From G963663615 sp963663615 (lineage in GTDB: Bacteria > Bacteroidota > Ignavibacteria > Ignavibacteriales > Melioribacteraceae), in the NCBI GenBank assembly GCA_963663615.1, contig OY760517.1:124001-188000 (forward strand): 64,000 bases of DNA, read 5' to 3'. The translations under genes were made by a program, and so were the position numbers. Positions 52,616-61,702 of this stretch are shown here, in pieces (position 1 is the stretch's first letter; each line of letters begins with the position of its first letter). The notes under the pieces were generated by a model, which was not told the origin of the DNA, did no database searches, and saw nothing but the letters and a program-made list of their open reading frames with translations.

Positions 52616-52706
52616 AAGGTTATATGAGGTGGGTAAAATTGTTGCGGGTTACCCGATTAAAGTATTTTCTCCCCTTGAGTAAATAGCCCGGGAACCCGCA
52701 TAAAAT
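52616..52706 (-). ncRNA. Candidate structured transcript or 3' UTR
   Basis: Read on minus, GCGGGTT (near 52697) can pair with AACCCGC (near 52645), enclosing about 45 bases. Shorter complementary patches (CCCGG and TCGGG) lie inside. Two rho-independent hairpins follow. This could be the structured 3' UTR of the small HTH gene or a separate small RNA. Transcription is not shown; the call rests on pairing alone. Confidence 0.35.
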
Positions 52707-52967
52707 TTATCTGAACCTTGGTTGATAAACTATCTTGCGGATAGTATCGAACTGAAGGTATGGGTATTCTTCTCTTAATCTGTCAATTGCTTCGCCAGCA
52801 CTTAGTTTGCCATCACGAAGATCTTTAAATTTTTTCCTGATATGATAATCTCTTACCGATTTTTCGTTAATCAAACCTTTGTTATTTAAGAGTTCGTATA
52901 TATCATCTGATATAAGATCGGCCAAAGGATTTCTTTTGTTTCTCGAAAAGTTAATTAAGTCTCGCAT
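52707..52967 (-). CDS. Small HTH-like protein of unknown function
   Basis: 86 residues from ATG 52967, which has GGGGAAGG directly upstream; a TTG at 52979 is a possible earlier start. It is highly charged. The C-terminal 45 residues (DYHIRKKFKDLR, then GEAIDRLREEYPYLQFDTIRKIVYQ) read like a helix-turn-helix: a helix ending in a hydrophobic turn and a recognition helix with I-x-x-I-V-Y, similar to Mor/phage-activator C-termini. No family is recognised with certainty. It stands alone downstream of the propeller-kinase regulator gene with a pair of terminators behind it. Confidence 0.6.
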   Translation of the reverse strand: MRDLINFSRNKRNPLADLISDDIYELLNNKGLINEKSVRDYHIRKKFKDLRDGKLSAGEAIDRLREEYPYLQFDTIRKIVYQPRFR

Positions 52968-53062
52968 AGCCTTCCCCAAGGTTTTTGTTTGAAATATTAC
53001 TGATACAAATATTGTATTTTATATGGGGGGATACAATGGCACGTTTATGTGGTTTTTTAAAG

Positions 53063-53094
53063 GGTACTGAAAAGTACCTGCATATTTATGCAGG
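53063..53094 (-). other. Two adjoining hairpins between regulator and small HTH gene
   Basis: GGTACT-GAAA-AGTACC (53063-53078) is a perfect 6-bp stem with a four-base loop, GAAA as read on plus. CCTGCATA-TT-TATGCAGG (53077-53094) is a perfect 8-bp stem. They share two bases (53077-53078), so full formation of both competes. No good T-run follows on minus. They could be an attenuator, RNA-processing site or weak terminator after the regulator gene. Confidence 0.5.
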
Positions 53095-53129
53095 TTAATG
53101 GAAGCGAATTACTAATTTGTGGCAAAATT

Positions 53130-53768
53130 CTATATAATTCCCTTGCGAATGGCTTTTGCAACTGCCTGGGATTGTGAATGAACATGTAATTTTTTGTAAA
53201 TATTTCGTATATGATGCCTAACGGTATCAACACTAATAAAAAGATTTTCGGCGATTTCGTTATAATTGTTTCCATCAGCCAGCTTGGTTAATACCTCAAT
53301 TTCTCGCGAGGAAAGTTTATGGTCATCGCTTGCAGGCACCTGTTTGTTTTCCTGCTGAAATACACCAATAACCTGGCGTGCAATTCGGCTGCTCATTGGT
53401 GAGCCACCTTCCTGAACTTCCTTAATAGCTTCAAGAAGTCGATAAGGGGGAGTTTTTTTTACGAGGTATCCGCATGCACCAGCACAAAGTGCTTCAAATA
53501 CCACATTACTTTCCTCGTAAATAGTAAGCATCATAATGCTTATATCTTCCTGAATCTTGATAGCTTGTTTTACACCCTCAATACCATTTATACCTGGCAG
53601 ACCAATATCCATTAAAACAACATCGCATCTTTTGGCAGGGAGCTCGGCAAGAAAAGTTTCGCAATCCCCGTAGGCACCAACACAGCTGTATCCGTCTGTA
53701 CCATTAATAAGGGCAGCCAAACCTTCCCGTATAGTGTTATTATCTTCAACAATTGCAACATTAATCAT
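53130..53768 (-). CDS. NarL/FixJ-family response regulator, partner of the propeller kinase
   Basis: 212 residues. Receiver (1-120) with E8/D9, phosphoacceptor D54 (VVLMDIGLPG) and YLVKKTPP. HTH LuxR domain (about 148-210): LSSREIEVLTKLADGNNYNEIAENLFISVDTVRHHIRNIYKKL. It starts 15 bases after the propeller-kinase stop and is clearly co-transcribed. By analogy with NarX/NarL-type pairs it would be phosphorylated by the HisKA_3 kinase and bind DNA as a dimer. Regulon unknown. Confidence 0.93.
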   Translation of the reverse strand: MINVAIVEDNNTIREGLAALINGTDGYSCVGAYGDCETFLAELPAKRCDVVLMDIGLPGINGIEGVKQAIKIQEDISIMMLTIYEESNVVFEALCAGACGYLVKKTPPYRLLEAIKEVQEGGSPMSSRIARQVIGVFQQENKQVPASDDHKLSSREIEVLTKLADGNNYNEIAENLFISVDTVRHHIRNIYKKLHVHSQSQAVAKAIRKGII

Positions 53769-53783
53769 ATTTTAATTTCCACT

Positions 53784-56700
53784 TTAATCAATAAACCATG
53801 ATTTCAGTTTTCCCATCGCTCCAAATTTACCCCTAAATACAATTTCAGTCCCTTTGTTAGGTTCTGCTTTCAGAACAATGTCGCCGCCAATAGTTTCGGC
53901 TCTTCTATAAATATTTTTTATACCGTTACCAGGATTTTCATTATCTATTACCATACCAACACCATCATCCTTAAGCATCATTAAAATTCCATCGCCATTT
54001 AGTTTTGCTTCAAGCGATATCCTTTTGCAGTTACTATGTTTAATGCTATTGTTAATACCTTCCTTAAAAATAAGATAAAGGTTTTGCTTGTACTCCATGG
54101 TTAACTTAATATCTTCAAGCTCTTCAAATGAGCTAACCTTAAAGGCTACACCCATGTGTGTAAGCAAATCGCTGTACGAATCCTTAAGCTTGATAAGCAA
54201 GTCGCGCAACGAATCCCGCTTAGGGTTTACCATCCATACAATATCGCTCATGGAATCAACAAGCAGTCTTGCCGTTTCCGATATATTGTTTAGACGTTTC
54301 GAAACCGCAGGTGATGCATTTTTAAGTTCGGCAGCAGTAAGCTCACTCATAATCGAAATTTCAGTTAGTCCGGCACCTACATTATCATGGAGATCAGCCG
54401 CCAGTTTGGTTTTTATTCTTTCAATAGCCAGCAACTGATTAAGGCGTAACCTGAAAATTGCATAAACCATAATTATAATTGTAGCTGCAATGAGCGTAAT
54501 AAACCACCATGTCATCCAGAAAGGGGGTAGCAACTTAAGAGTTACCTTATCTTCGAGCGAACTCCACACACCATATTTATCGGAGGCACGTATGCGGAAC
54601 GTATAGTTGCCGGGACTAAGATTAGCGTAGTTTACCGAACGGTTTTCCTGGGATGTTGTATGCCAAACGTTATCCAGTCCTTCCATCATGTAGCTGTAAT
54701 TGTAGTATTGGTTATTGCTATAATCGAGAGCTGCAAACTCAAAGGAAAAGAAATTCTGGTCATAATTTAATTCAATACTTCTCTTAACACCTCTTATGGG
54801 TTTATTGAAAATACTGAACTTGGTAATAAGTACCGGAACGCTCCTGAATGAGTGTCTAATTTCGGATGGTACAAAGTAGTTTATACCATTAATCCCGCCA
54901 AAAAACAATGTGCCGTCATGGTGTTTATAATATGCACCGCCACTATACTCCATGCTCAATAATCCATCGGACACATCAAAATAACTAACCGAGTAGAAAT
55001 TATAGTTGAATTTGATTATTCCGTTATCGGAACTGAGCCACAAATTATTTTTATCATCTTCAAGTATGCCGTAAATAACGTTACTTCTAAAGCCGGTAGT
55101 CTCATTATACTGATGAAATCTTCCGGTGGAAAGATCAAAACGGTTTAATCCGCCACCATATGTACCAACCCAAATATTATTGTTTTTATCTATATGGAGA
55201 ACCATTACGCGGTTATCACCCAGAGTGTTCTCTTGTGATGGATCATTGCAATAATTGGTGAATTTTCTTGTCTTTCTGTCAAATTTTGCAATACCTGCAC
55301 CAAATAAACCAAGCCAGAAGTTTTTATCCTTATCCTGCACAAAACAATAAACGTTATTATTGGCTAATGAACTGGAGTCACCGGAAATATTTTGGAATTT
55401 TTTAAAAGCAAACTTTTTGCCCTTATAAAAATCATCCAGCAAAAAACAATTAAGTCCACCACCATAAGTTCCAACCCAAACTGTATCAGCATCATCAATA
55501 AGAATCGAAAGTACCTGGTTAGCCCCAATACTTGATGGGTCTTCAGGGTTATGCCGGAATGAGGTGAATTTTTTTGTTTTAAGATTAAAGTGCACAAGTC
55601 CTTTGCTATAGGTTCCAAGCCAAAGGTTACCATATTTATCAGGATATACTTTCCTTATATGCTCATGAGGCAGTGAGTTTGGGTCTTCAGGGTCGTGATT
55701 AAAATACTCAATTTTATTCGTTTTGAGATTTACTTTATTTAAGCCGCCTCGGTAGGTACCTACCCAGAGAGTATTGTTATCAGTAGAGGCAATAGACCAG
55801 ATGATATTATCATTAAGACCTGGAGAGTAGTGGGTTTGTTTTTTTATACTTTTAAAGTTATCAGGTTTATAGCTAATCTTTAGAATACCTGAACCAAGGT
55901 GCGGAGCAACCCAGACAATATCAAAATTATCAACAAAAACCTTAAGTATCTCGTTATCCTTTACAGGTCCTGGAATTTGGGGGTTGTTTTTGAAAGTTTG
56001 GAATATTTTGGTTGAGGGATTAAACATCGAAACACCTCCGCGGAAAGTACCAATCCACAAATTCCCTCTTGAATCCTCATCAATTGTAGTAACCCTGTTA
56101 TTGGTTATTGAGTTTTTATTACGAGTTGATGAACGGTAAATATTATCAACGGAAAATTCACCACCCTTATAATTTAGTTTGTATAAGCCATCGCCATTGG
56201 AGCCAGCCCATAGTACAGAGTCTCGCGAAAAGTATAAGTCGGAAAAGTATTTACTCTTGGTTTGGGGATGTTCAATTCGTTCAACAACGGGTAATTTGCT
56301 CTTTGTGTTTTTAAGGTGTAGAATATCTATTCCGCCGCCATAAGTTGCAACGAACACAGTAAAATCATCCCAAAAATGGAAATCAAGTATCCTATTGGAA
56401 ATAAGGCTGTTATCATCAACGTTTAGGTGAAAAATATGTTTTACTTTTCCTGTTTCAATATTGTAAACTTTTATACCACGTCCCCAAGTACCAATCCAGA
56501 TATTACCGTTTCCGTCAGGTTCCATATTAATTATGGTTTCACTTTTTACGCGGGAGTAGATTAGTGGTCCATCATAAAATGGTGTATTCTGGTTGGCAAG
56601 GCTGTCTGTAGGGGTATCAATTTCTATGTGTTCAACAAGATAAGTGCTTTTGTTAAACTTGTTAAGAACTCCGTCATGCATACCGAGCCATAGGTTCTGC

Positions 56701-56987
56701 TTATTATCTTCAACTATTGCATTAACCCCCTTGTCAGAAAGGGCGAATGAGTCCGCAGGGGTATCTGTAATAATCTCGAAATTGCTACCGTCAAATTTAT
56801 TTAATCCGTTAGCAGAGCCGAACCACATGAAACCTTCATTATCCTTGTGTATAGTCATAACAGTAGTTCGGGAAAGTCCGGCTTCGGTATTTAGTATTTT
56901 AAAATCGTACTCTTTACTGTATGGCTGTGCAATAAGTATTGAAGCTAATCCAAGGAAAAGTAATATGTTCTGAAGTTGTTTTCTCAC
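53784..56987 (-). CDS. Two-component-propeller sensor histidine kinase (HisKA_3)
   Basis: 1067 residues. Signal peptide LLFLGLASILIAQP. Residues about 25-700 form a two-bladed Reg_prop repeat region with many NIWIGT-type motifs (NLWLGMHDGVLNKF, NIWIGTWGRG, NLWIGTFRGGVSMF, TVWVGTYGGGLNCF). The Y_Y_Y domain follows at about 720-800 (SPGNYTFRIRASDKYGVW). One transmembrane helix lies near 820-842. The HisKA_3 domain has phosphoacceptor His 867 in DLHDNVGAGL. The HATPase domain has NSIKHSNC and DDGVGM. Such kinases in Bacteroides sense polysaccharide fragments; here no SusCD or glycoside-hydrolase genes are adjacent, so the ligand is open. The HATPase is short and lacks part of the usual C-terminal signature. 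Confidence 0.93.
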   Translation of the reverse strand: MRKQLQNILLFLGLASILIAQPYSKEYDFKILNTEAGLSRTTVMTIHKDNEGFMWFGSANGLNKFDGSNFEIITDTPADSFALSDKGVNAIVEDNKQNLWLGMHDGVLNKFNKSTYLVEHIEIDTPTDSLANQNTPFYDGPLIYSRVKSETIINMEPDGNGNIWIGTWGRGIKVYNIETGKVKHIFHLNVDDNSLISNRILDFHFWDDFTVFVATYGGGIDILHLKNTKSKLPVVERIEHPQTKSKYFSDLYFSRDSVLWAGSNGDGLYKLNYKGGEFSVDNIYRSSTRNKNSITNNRVTTIDEDSRGNLWIGTFRGGVSMFNPSTKIFQTFKNNPQIPGPVKDNEILKVFVDNFDIVWVAPHLGSGILKISYKPDNFKSIKKQTHYSPGLNDNIIWSIASTDNNTLWVGTYRGGLNKVNLKTNKIEYFNHDPEDPNSLPHEHIRKVYPDKYGNLWLGTYSKGLVHFNLKTKKFTSFRHNPEDPSSIGANQVLSILIDDADTVWVGTYGGGLNCFLLDDFYKGKKFAFKKFQNISGDSSSLANNNVYCFVQDKDKNFWLGLFGAGIAKFDRKTRKFTNYCNDPSQENTLGDNRVMVLHIDKNNNIWVGTYGGGLNRFDLSTGRFHQYNETTGFRSNVIYGILEDDKNNLWLSSDNGIIKFNYNFYSVSYFDVSDGLLSMEYSGGAYYKHHDGTLFFGGINGINYFVPSEIRHSFRSVPVLITKFSIFNKPIRGVKRSIELNYDQNFFSFEFAALDYSNNQYYNYSYMMEGLDNVWHTTSQENRSVNYANLSPGNYTFRIRASDKYGVWSSLEDKVTLKLLPPFWMTWWFITLIAATIIIMVYAIFRLRLNQLLAIERIKTKLAADLHDNVGAGLTEISIMSELTAAELKNASPAVSKRLNNISETARLLVDSMSDIVWMVNPKRDSLRDLLIKLKDSYSDLLTHMGVAFKVSSFEELEDIKLTMEYKQNLYLIFKEGINNSIKHSNCKRISLEAKLNGDGILMMLKDDGVGMVIDNENPGNGIKNIYRRAETIGGDIVLKAEPNKGTEIVFRGKFGAMGKLKSWFID

Positions 56988-57195
56988 CCTTTGTACATCA
57001 GTTTTTACCTGTTAATATAACTAATAATTCGCTAAAAAATATAAACTAAAAGAAATCTCTTTTAAAGAATTAATAACAGCAAATACATTGATAATCAGAA
57101 TGATTACATTTTAAATAGTAGTTTTTCGTAATATAATTAATTATATTGTTTGTTACGGGCAGTAATATAATGGAGTAGGTTTATAGTACCACGAT

Positions 57196-58800
57196 ATGAA
57201 TTTCAATAATAACTTAAATGAAATTATAAGTTCTGTTGAAGATACTACGGTCAATTCAGGTATAAGCGATACCGATTCTTCACAATCAACTGCAATAATG
57301 AATCAGAATTCAGTGCTTTTTTACAAGACTCTTAGCGAGCTTGTAACCGAGTATAGCTATATCATTTTGTTTGATGGCAGGAGTATAAAGGGCATTAACT
57401 GGATAGCCGATTCGTTTTTAACTTTTACCGGGTACAATAAAAAGGATACCACAGATAAAGCATTTGATTATACTATGGCTATTCACGAAGCCGACCAAAA
57501 AAAATATTTAGGTACGCTCCGCAATGTTATCGATTTTGATGACAATACCATAAAGATTGATTACAGAATTAAAAACAAATATGGTGATTACCTCTGGATC
57601 AAAGATACCCTTAAAGTTCTGGGTCGTGATTCGGTTACAGGGTATTATACTTTTCTTGGTTCCGTTCAGGATATTCACAAGGAAAAGCTTGTTGAACTGG
57701 CTTTTCAGCAAAGTGAAGTAAAATATCGTCAGTTGTTTGAAAATAGTTTGGTACCGATAGTTTATTTTTCGGTAAGCGGAAAAATTATACTCATTAATAA
57801 AACTGCTGCTGATAACTTTCATGATATACCCGAAAATCTTATCGATAAATCGGTGCAGGAGCTTTACTCGGAAGGTAAGGCGAAAGATATTTTGGAGATA
57901 CTAACAGGTATCAATGATTCAGGTATTGGTATCCAGAGAGAAGAACTTATAATAAACAAGAAATATAAAAAGTGGTTTAGTGTTAACTACCAGCCTGTTA
58001 AGGACCTGGAGGGTAAAACAGTTGCCATACAAAAAATACTTATTGATATAACCGAACTAAAACTTAAAGAAGAAAAAATTAAAGTATATAATAAAGAGCT
58101 AACCAAAATAAATGCCGGTAAGGATAAGCTTTTTTCAATTATTGCCCACGATCTTAAAAGCCCATTCATTTCACTTCTTGGCTTTTCCGAATATCTTATT
58201 AACGATCTTGATTCCCTTACAGAGGTTGAGGTAAAGGAATTTGCCACCAATATTAACAGTTCGGCAAAAAGTATATTTAACTTGCTCGAAAACCTTCTGC
58301 AATGGTCTCGCTTGCAATCTGGCAAAATACAGGTAATGCCAAAAAGCTTTAACCTGAATGATATGCTGGAGGAAATATTATACTTGTTTACGCATATAGC
58401 TCGTGAGAAAAAAATAAAGCTCCGCAACAAACTGCATTCTTCAAAATTCAGGGTTAGTGCTGATAACTATATGGTAGATGGCATTTTAAGAAACCTTATA
58501 TCGAATGCACTTAAATTTAGTCGCGAAAATTCGGAAATTATTATATATAGTGAAGTTCAGGATAATATGGCTGCAATCAGCGTAATTGATAGCGGTGTAG
58601 GAATTCCGAAGGATATGATGGAAACACTATTTCTTGATAATAGCTATGTTTCAACACCAGGTACAAAAAATGAGAAAGGAACCGGTTTGGGACTTGTTAT
58701 AACAAGAGAGTTTGTTGAATTGAATGGTGGCAAAATATCTGTAAACAGCATGGAAGGAAAGGGAACAACCTTTACCTTTACTCTGCCACTCGAAAATTAA
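57196..58800 (+). CDS. Soluble double-PAS sensor histidine kinase
   Basis: 534 residues, no signal peptide or membrane helix. PAS 1 spans about 50-165 (TFTGYN, then the PAC segment KNKYGDYLWIKDTLKVLG). PAS 2 spans about 172-290 (PIVYFSVSGKIILINKTAADNF, PVKDLEGKTVAIQKILIDIT). HisKA has His 318 in AHDLKSPF. HATPase motifs: NALKFSR, DSGVGI and GTGLGLVIT. The kinase core closely resembles that of the TPR kinase at 5550 (shared HDLKSPF...LLGxxEFL and LLENLLxW). No neighbouring regulator. Ends 4 bases inside the convergent small membrane gene. Confidence 0.91.
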   Translation: MNFNNNLNEIISSVEDTTVNSGISDTDSSQSTAIMNQNSVLFYKTLSELVTEYSYIILFDGRSIKGINWIADSFLTFTGYNKKDTTDKAFDYTMAIHEADQKKYLGTLRNVIDFDDNTIKIDYRIKNKYGDYLWIKDTLKVLGRDSVTGYYTFLGSVQDIHKEKLVELAFQQSEVKYRQLFENSLVPIVYFSVSGKIILINKTAADNFHDIPENLIDKSVQELYSEGKAKDILEILTGINDSGIGIQREELIINKKYKKWFSVNYQPVKDLEGKTVAIQKILIDITELKLKEEKIKVYNKELTKINAGKDKLFSIIAHDLKSPFISLLGFSEYLINDLDSLTEVEVKEFATNINSSAKSIFNLLENLLQWSRLQSGKIQVMPKSFNLNDMLEEILYLFTHIAREKKIKLRNKLHSSKFRVSADNYMVDGILRNLISNALKFSRENSEIIIYSEVQDNMAAISVIDSGVGIPKDMMETLFLDNSYVSTPGTKNEKGTGLGLVITREFVELNGGKISVNSMEGKGTTFTFTLPLEN

Positions 58801-59126
58801 AGCTTCGTTACAATTCTTAATCTTGGGTTTTTTAATACCTTATTCTCATTCCTTTCACTATTATTCGAAACAGATTCCTTCGAATGTGAATATCTTTTCC
58901 TTTCGGTTCCAACTTCTTTAATTATACTTGTTTTTGAACGGCGTGACGGAAGTTCACTATGTTTTATTGCTGTTTTACTCATATTATTAACTTTTGCAGG
59001 CTCAAGTTCCTTGTTCCCGTTATCCTTACGTTTTAGAAGATTTACCAGATACGTAGCGACAAGACTTACAAGCAATAAAATAACCGAGTATTTTAGAACT
59101 AATATTAAAAGTGGTAATAACTGCAT
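58797..59126 (-). CDS. Small single-pass membrane protein of unknown function
   Basis: 109 residues. One hydrophobic helix near 5-30 (LLILVLKYSVILLLVSLVATYLV) is followed by a highly basic, Ser-rich hydrophilic tail (RRSKTSIIKEVGTERKRYSHSK), probably cytoplasmic and disordered. No family recognised. Convergent with the PAS kinase with a 4-base overlap. The low-complexity tail leaves some doubt that it is a real gene. Confidence 0.5.
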   Translation of the reverse strand: MQLLPLLILVLKYSVILLLVSLVATYLVNLLKRKDNGNKELEPAKVNNMSKTAIKHSELPSRRSKTSIIKEVGTERKRYSHSKESVSNNSERNENKVLKNPRLRIVTKL

Positions 59127-59324
59127 CTTGTTCTCGCTAATTATTTTTAGTGATACTAATATATAATTGCAAGTGCCTCAATTATTTAATTATCGATAGA
59201 ATGTGTTTCATTAACGACAGGAACTCCTTTCTTGCTGATAAAATGTTAGTCGCACCCAAGTATGTGATAATTTGTGTGGTTTTATATATCTTTGTATAGA
59301 TAATTCGAATACATACGGCGAAAA

Positions 59325-60323
59325 ATGAGAATTCTAATTGCAACTGATGCGTGGTTTCCGCAAACTAACGGAGTAGTAAGAACATTTAGCTCAACTATAA
59401 ATGTTCTCGAAAAAATGGGGCACCAGGTTGAGGTTATTCATCCCGATCAATTTCGTACTTTTCCTATGCCAACTTACCCTGAAATCAGACTGGCAATAAC
59501 CGATAAAAAGAAAATTGAAAAGGTGTTTGATGAGTTTAAACCCGAGGCAGTTCATATTGTTGCCGAAGGTACTATTGGACTTGCAGTTAGAAATATTTGT
59601 TTGCAACGTAAACTAAAATTTACTACTTCCTACACAACCAAATATCCCGAGTACGTTTATGCACGATTTTATCTGCCGGTTGATATTACTTACTCACTTA
59701 TAAGGTGGTTCCACGCTCCTTCTGATGCGGTGATGGTTGCTACTGATAGCATGATTAAAGAGCTTGAAGAAAAAAACTTCAAGAATCTTTCCAAATGGAC
59801 ACGCGGTGTGGATGTTGAGTTGTTTAATCCTGATTATCAAAATATATTTGATTATCCCCGCCCGGTAATGCTTTATGCCGGCAGACTTGCAGTTGAAAAA
59901 AATATTGAAGCATTTCTTGATGTGAAAACCGAAGGAACCAAAGTAATAATGGGCTCAGGTCCTGATGAGGATTACCTTAAGCGAAAATACCCGGATGCCG
60001 TTTTTGTTGGTAAAAAAACGGGTGAGGAACTTGCTGCCCACTATGCCTCGGCTGATGTGTTTGTTTTTCCAAGTTTAACCGATACATTCGGGCTTGTTAT
60101 GCTTGAAGCACTTGCTTCCGGAGTGCCGGTTGCCGCCTTCCCTGTAACTGGTCCCGTTGATGTTATTGCCGATTCCAAAACCGGCATACTAAATAATGAC
60201 CTTGAATATGCAATAAAAGAAGCCTTAAAAATACCAAAAGATAAATGTCGTGAGTATGCACTTAATTACAGCTGGGAAAAAGTAGCTAAAATATTTTTAG
60301 ATACTTTGGCAGTTATAAAGTGA
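59325..60323 (+). CDS. GT4-family glycosyltransferase
   Basis: 332 residues, GT-B fold. N-terminal DAWFPQTNGVVRT is the acceptor-side start typical of GT4 enzymes near SQDG synthase, MgtA and PimB. The C-terminal donor-binding half has RPVMLYAGRLAVEKNIEAF and FPSLTDTFGLVMLEALASGVPV, with the E-x7-E pattern. It would transfer a sugar from a nucleotide-sugar donor to a lipid or glycan at the cytoplasmic side of the membrane; mannose- or glucose-type donors are most common in these relatives. Exact reaction open. Monocistronic by position. Confidence 0.87.
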   Translation: MRILIATDAWFPQTNGVVRTFSSTINVLEKMGHQVEVIHPDQFRTFPMPTYPEIRLAITDKKKIEKVFDEFKPEAVHIVAEGTIGLAVRNICLQRKLKFTTSYTTKYPEYVYARFYLPVDITYSLIRWFHAPSDAVMVATDSMIKELEEKNFKNLSKWTRGVDVELFNPDYQNIFDYPRPVMLYAGRLAVEKNIEAFLDVKTEGTKVIMGSGPDEDYLKRKYPDAVFVGKKTGEELAAHYASADVFVFPSLTDTFGLVMLEALASGVPVAAFPVTGPVDVIADSKTGILNNDLEYAIKEALKIPKDKCREYALNYSWEKVAKIFLDTLAVIK

Positions 60324-60457
60324 CTTTTATTTTGTACACTATTGCATAGTATTTTATACACCTACCGGTAAACCCCCTGTTTTTAGGCAGTAAATCAAAG
60401 TTTCTGTTGGTCTGATTATTGTACTACCTGTCCAAATCCAAATAAATCTGCGTGCTT

Positions 60458-61138
60458 ATGAAAAGACTATATACCATATTCCTGCTTATTGGCAGTTTGT
60501 TGTTGTTAAATTCATGCGATGAGGATAATATGATTTCACAAAATCCTGAGGAAAGGAACCTCGGTACTATTACCGGAAAAATATCCAACTGGAGTAGTAC
60601 CAATAACAAAATTGTGGTATTTGGATACGGAGATAATATAATATTTGGTGTTTCCAAAGTAAATGATGGTGGTGAGTTTAACATTAAACCAACCGAACCT
60701 TCTGATAAATGTTTACATTCAATTTCGCTATTCCCAACCGGGGGCATTTGTAACAACTCACTTAATTTTAGTAATCCCGATGCTAAAGCTGTGATAGGGT
60801 CATTTTCAGTATTTACTCCGGGTGAACAGGGTGTAGTTGGTTTTGTTTACCGACTGAACGTGCCACTTAAAGATACTATTTCGCAAATTGGCGGTTTTTT
60901 TAGTGTACAGTTTATATATGTGGATAGGGATGTGAAAATTACCGGCAAGGACCAATGTTTCTATGATTATAACGATAATGGTGAAATTTTTTCTATTACA
61001 CAGGAAGTAAATCTGGATTTAAAATTGGGCTGGAACAAAATTGTGTACCGTAGCAAACTTGAGAATGAACATTATTCCGTAATTGAGGTTACCAACCTTG
61101 AACCTGATGGAGGCGAATGGATTTATGATTCGATATAA
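60458..61138 (+). CDS. Predicted lipoprotein of unknown function
   Basis: 226 residues from ATG 60458; an in-frame GTG six bases earlier is possible. Signal peptide and lipobox LNSC (Cys at about 18), followed by DED, an Asp-rich start. The remainder is beta-rich (GTITGKISNW, KIVVFGYGDNIIFG, GFVYRLNVPLKD) and may be a carboxypeptidase-like or Ig-type fold. No family recognised. The stop codon overlaps the start of the next lipoprotein gene by 14 bases, so they are translated together. Confidence 0.7.
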   Translation: MKRLYTIFLLIGSLLLLNSCDEDNMISQNPEERNLGTITGKISNWSSTNNKIVVFGYGDNIIFGVSKVNDGGEFNIKPTEPSDKCLHSISLFPTGGICNNSLNFSNPDAKAVIGSFSVFTPGEQGVVGFVYRLNVPLKDTISQIGGFFSVQFIYVDRDVKITGKDQCFYDYNDNGEIFSITQEVNLDLKLGWNKIVYRSKLENEHYSVIEVTNLEPDGGEWIYDSI

Positions 61139-61661
61139 CAAAATATTAAGAATTGTTTTTGCCGCTGTTATTGCAGCGAGTTTATCAGGTTGTGCACTTA
61201 CTGTATCACATTATCCATATAATACCCACAGGGCTGGAATGTTTAATCGTGATGGTGTTGAGGGTACCAAATGGGTAAGACAGTTAAGAATTAAAGATGA
61301 AAATAGTAGTCGTAAATATACCAAAATAACCCAAAAATTATCAATTGGTCATAACCAGATGCTACTTAGAACCTACATTGGGAGGCGTGAATACAGAAAG
61401 GTTTTCGATTATAAATTAAGCAGAGGCACATTTCTTATACCCTGTGTAAATGATGATGAAAAAGTTCAGCAGTTTGAATTTTATAGAACCCGGGGTATGC
61501 TTACAATTGAAAATTATTGGGATGATGATTGCTGCAAGGATGATATTATTTATGACATTTCCGGAGAATGGGAACGCAAAAGCCGAAGGGTTATCGTAGA
61601 AAGGCATTACCACAATCCGGTTAGGTGTTATAATCATTATTACCCACCCTATTACCGATAA
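61125..61661 (+). CDS. Predicted lipoprotein with Cys- and Tyr-rich tail
   Basis: 178 residues from ATG 61125, inside the end of the previous gene and preceded by GGAGG at 61109. Signal peptide with lipobox LSGC (Cys at about 23). The mid part is beta-rich and basic (RQLRIKDENSSRKYTKI, LLRTYIGRREYRKVF). The tail has DDDCCKDD, then a Tyr/His-rich end (YNHYYPPYYR). Possible outer-membrane lipoprotein; function unknown. Together with the preceding gene it forms a two-gene lipoprotein unit. Confidence 0.7.
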   Translation: MIRYNKILRIVFAAVIAASLSGCALTVSHYPYNTHRAGMFNRDGVEGTKWVRQLRIKDENSSRKYTKITQKLSIGHNQMLLRTYIGRREYRKVFDYKLSRGTFLIPCVNDDEKVQQFEFYRTRGMLTIENYWDDDCCKDDIIYDISGEWERKSRRVIVERHYHNPVRCYNHYYPPYYR

Positions 61662-61702
61662 ATAATGAAATTGCGTATTAAATAGCTTATATTTACCAAG
61701 CT

